Shown: positions 61,846 through 64,000 of the stretch, piece by piece
Position numbering within the stretch: position 1 is the stretch's first letter
Layout: every line of letters starts with the position of its first letter
DNA from: Variovorax sp. E3
GTDB taxonomy: Bacteria > Pseudomonadota > Gammaproteobacteria > Burkholderiales > Burkholderiaceae_C
Direction: 5' to 3'
NCBI RefSeq assembly: GCF_016082275.1
Contig: NZ_MOWM01000004.1
Location: 1-64,000 of the forward strand
Length of the DNA: 64,000 nucleotides
Notes under the pieces: model-generated
Told to the model about the DNA's origin: nothing
The model's database searches: none
Seen by the model: the letters and a program-made list of their open reading frames with translations, nothing else
Program-made: the position numbers and the translations under genes

Positions 61846-64000
61846 ATGCAGTCACTGCACTTCGCCGCAGCGCAAGACATGGTGGACGTTCGCTGGCGCT
61901 TCGGCTCGTTCGTCGTCTGGGAAACCCAACGCCGCCTCGAGCGGTTCGGTCAGGCCGTGCGCCTGGGATCGCGCTCGTTCGAACTTCTGCTGCAGCTGGT
62001 CAAGCGCGTCGGCCAGGTGGTGAGCAAGGACGAGTTGCTCTCCACGGTTTGGGCCGGCGTGGTGGTGGAAGAGGCCAGCGTGCGCGTGCAGATGTCGACG
62101 CTGCGCAAGGCGTTGGGGGAACCGGAAGACGGTGACGACTGCACCGAATGGATTTCCAATGTGCCGTTGCGCGGTTACCGCTTCAATGGAACGGTGCGCC
62201 GCGAATTGATCGACGCGTCGGGGGCGAGGGGATACCGGTCGCACCTCCCGAGCCGTTGCCGCCGGCCTTTGCGAAGTTGCCAGTGCGGCTCACGCGGCTG
62301 GTCGGACGAGATGCCGACGTTCAGCGCGTGCTGAGCGCGCTGGAGGGCAGCCGCGTAGTCACCGTCGTCGGGCCAGGTGGTATCGGCAAGACACGTGCGG
62401 CGATCCGCGCGGCGGAGTGCCTGCAGGCGCGGGACGCTACGCACACGGTCTTCATCGATCTCTCGCCACTGATCTCGCACGAGCACGTGCTGAGCACGAT
62501 GGCTCGCTCGTTGGGCGCCGCACCCGACGCGCCCGATACCTTGCAGACTCTTCACCAACGGTTGACCGGCCGAGACGCACTGCTGCTGATCGATAACTGT
62601 GAACATGTGGCGGAGGCCCTGGTGCCGCTAGTCACGCGCCTGCTCATGGCGTTGCCAAGGTGCGCGTGCTTGCCACCAGCCGGGAGGCGCTTCGTATGGA
62701 GGGCGAGCATGTGCTACGGTTGTCGGCCCTTGCGGTGCCCGAGACCGAGAAGGTCACACTCGTCGAGGCGATGCGCTCGCCTGCCGTCGAATTGCTCGTG
62801 GAGCGGGCGAAGGCGGCGGGCGCGCGAGCGCTCGAGGATTCGGACGGGGCCTTGCTGGCCAGGATCGTCCGGCAGGTCGACGGCATTCCTTTGGCCATCG
62901 AGTTGGTTGCGGCGCGGTTGGGCGTGCAGTCGCTCGGCGATCTGGCATTCCGGCTCAACGACCACATGCGGCTTTACTCCGTTGGCAACGGCGCGATAGT
63001 CCCGCGGCACCGCACTTTGGCGGCTGCGCTGGACTGGAGCATTGCGCTGCTCAGCAACGCAGAGCTGCAGCTGTTGCGGGGGCTGTCGGTGTTTCGCGGC
63101 CGCTTCGACGTCGATTCCGCGTTGCGGGTTGCGGGGGAGGGCATGGACCCCGAGGAAGCTTTCGACGCGCTGATCTCACTGGCCAACAAATCGTTGTTGG
63201 CGTTCGACAACGAAGATCCCGTAGCGCCGTACCGCCTGCTCGATACGACGCGATGCTATGCCGCCGAACTGATGCTGCGGACCGGCGAAGGCCCCGCGCT
63301 GCGGCGCCGCCATGCGGCCGTCATGCGCGATCTCATGGGCGGCGCAACTGCCGCGCTGCGTGAACTCAGCGTGCATGCTTGGGCAGAGCGTTTTGCGCAT
63401 CGCTTGGACGATGTTCGCGCCGCGATCGATGCCTGCCTTGCCAACGAGGAAGATGCGGAGATGGCCGCGTCGCTCACGATCGCCTCCGCGCCACTGTGGT
63501 TCCATGTCTCGCAGATCGAGGAGTACCGCAGCCGTGTTTACGCGACGCTGGCTTGCGTGACGCAGGCGCGCGATCCCGATCCGGAAACGGTTCTCTGGCT
63601 GCATGTGGCGCTCGGCAACGCGCTGTTCCACACCAAGGGGCCGGTTTCGGAGACCAGCGCCGTGTGTGAACGGGCATTCGCCGGGGCGCGCGTGACCGGG
63701 CGGAATGCGCTGGAACTCCAGGCCCTGTGGGGCATGTGCACGATGCTCGTGGGCCGTGGAGACTATGCAGCCGCGTTGCGCCATTCTCAAATGCTCACAG
63801 ACGCAACGCGGTCGTCACCGGACCCGGCAGCGCTCAACCTTTCGCACCGCATGGCTGGACTGGCCCACCACTTCAGCGGTAACTTCGCGGTGGCGAGAGC
63901 CAATGCCGAGGATTCGATGCGCATTGGCGATGGCGCGCGACGCACGCGCAACAATACCTTCCAGATCGATGCGACGGTGGCCTCGACCAGCATCCTCGCT
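61846..64000 (+). pseudogene. Third winged-helix/ATPase/TPR regulator, two frameshifts, cut by the window edge
   Basis: Same family as 16498-19301 and 41038-43794. The winged helix (VRLGSRSFELLLQLVKRVGQV, VRVQMSTLRKALG) is in frame one; the P-loop (VVGPGGIGKTR) and Walker B (LLLIDNCEH) in frame two; VLATSREALRMEGEHVLRL onward to the window end in frame three. Shifts lie at the G run 62220-62224 and at about 62657-62660. Each is repaired by one added base. The C-terminal TPR part runs off the window near DATVASTSILA. The start may also be the ATG at 61879. Confidence 0.82.

Noticed and set aside
1-64000. CRISPR arrays, insertion sequences, prophage genes, rRNA, toxin-antitoxin pairs
   Set aside because: I looked for regular direct repeats, transposase motifs and phage genes on both strands and found none that I could support.

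Overview
The window is GC-rich DNA from a betaproteobacterium, most likely Burkholderiales/Comamonadaceae and Variovorax-like. This rests on codon use, on the order yicC-gmk-rpoZ-spoT facing a Ser/Thr kinase-PP2C-rph-rdgB-hemW run, and on the accessory content (many LysR/AraC regulators, OsmC, WrbA, GST and alpha/beta hydrolase genes). The species call is inference, because no database was searched.

Region by region. 1-9.65 kb is conserved core: greB, then spoT, rpoZ, gmk and yicC on the minus strand, then kinase, PP2C phosphatase, rph, rdgB and hemW on the plus strand, ending in tRNA-Ser(UGA). From 9.65 kb onward the content is accessory. 9.8-16.5 kb: a secreted CocE-type hydrolase, then a LysR-controlled unit with a polar amino-acid ABC transporter and a cystathionine beta-lyase-like PLP enzyme, carrying two near-identical LysR boxes. 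16.5-19.3 kb: a large winged-helix/ATPase/TPR regulator broken by a frameshift. 20-26 kb: a GMC dehydrogenase pair, an MFS exporter with an AraC regulator, a cupin, and a frameshifted pagL. 26-36 kb: a probable (chloro)hydroquinone catabolic cluster (maleylacetate reductase, LysR, WrbA quinone reductase, LinE/PcpA/MhqO-type dioxygenase, nitroreductase, LinD-like GST, a second GST, an amidase, a tryptophan-dioxygenase-like protein). 36-61 kb: a stress and detoxification island with three alpha/beta hydrolases, dienelactone hydrolase, an ECF41 sigma factor, LysR, two LuxR regulators and a second giant regulator, OsmC/Ohr proteins, two AhpD-like proteins, peroxiredoxin, cytochrome c, YceI, bestrophin, ETF-quinone oxidoreductase, WrbA, a metallo-beta-lactamase-fold protein, a soluble histidine kinase and an AraC regulator. 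61.8-64 kb: a third giant regulator, frameshifted and cut by the window edge.

The most striking result is a promoter architecture repeated eight times between 38.6 and 59.6 kb with invariant spacing. In transcription order it has a LysR-type operator (ATTGGTG-N9-CAAC), 20 bases, a CCTACC-like box, 17 bases, then a CCTACGATC-like -10 element. The operator centre falls near -67, as expected for a LysR activator site. These promoters could account for about twenty genes, so the island looks like one regulon. The 27-35 kb catabolic operons carry the same core spacing with different operators. The ECF41 sigma gene has a textbook ECF41 promoter (TGTCACA-N16-CGTC), and the only other copy I found precedes a broken SDR gene at 59.8 kb.

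At least six genes carry single-base losses that restore a full-length family member when repaired. They may be real pseudogenes, or indels from an unpolished assembly; this should be settled before any gene is called dead.
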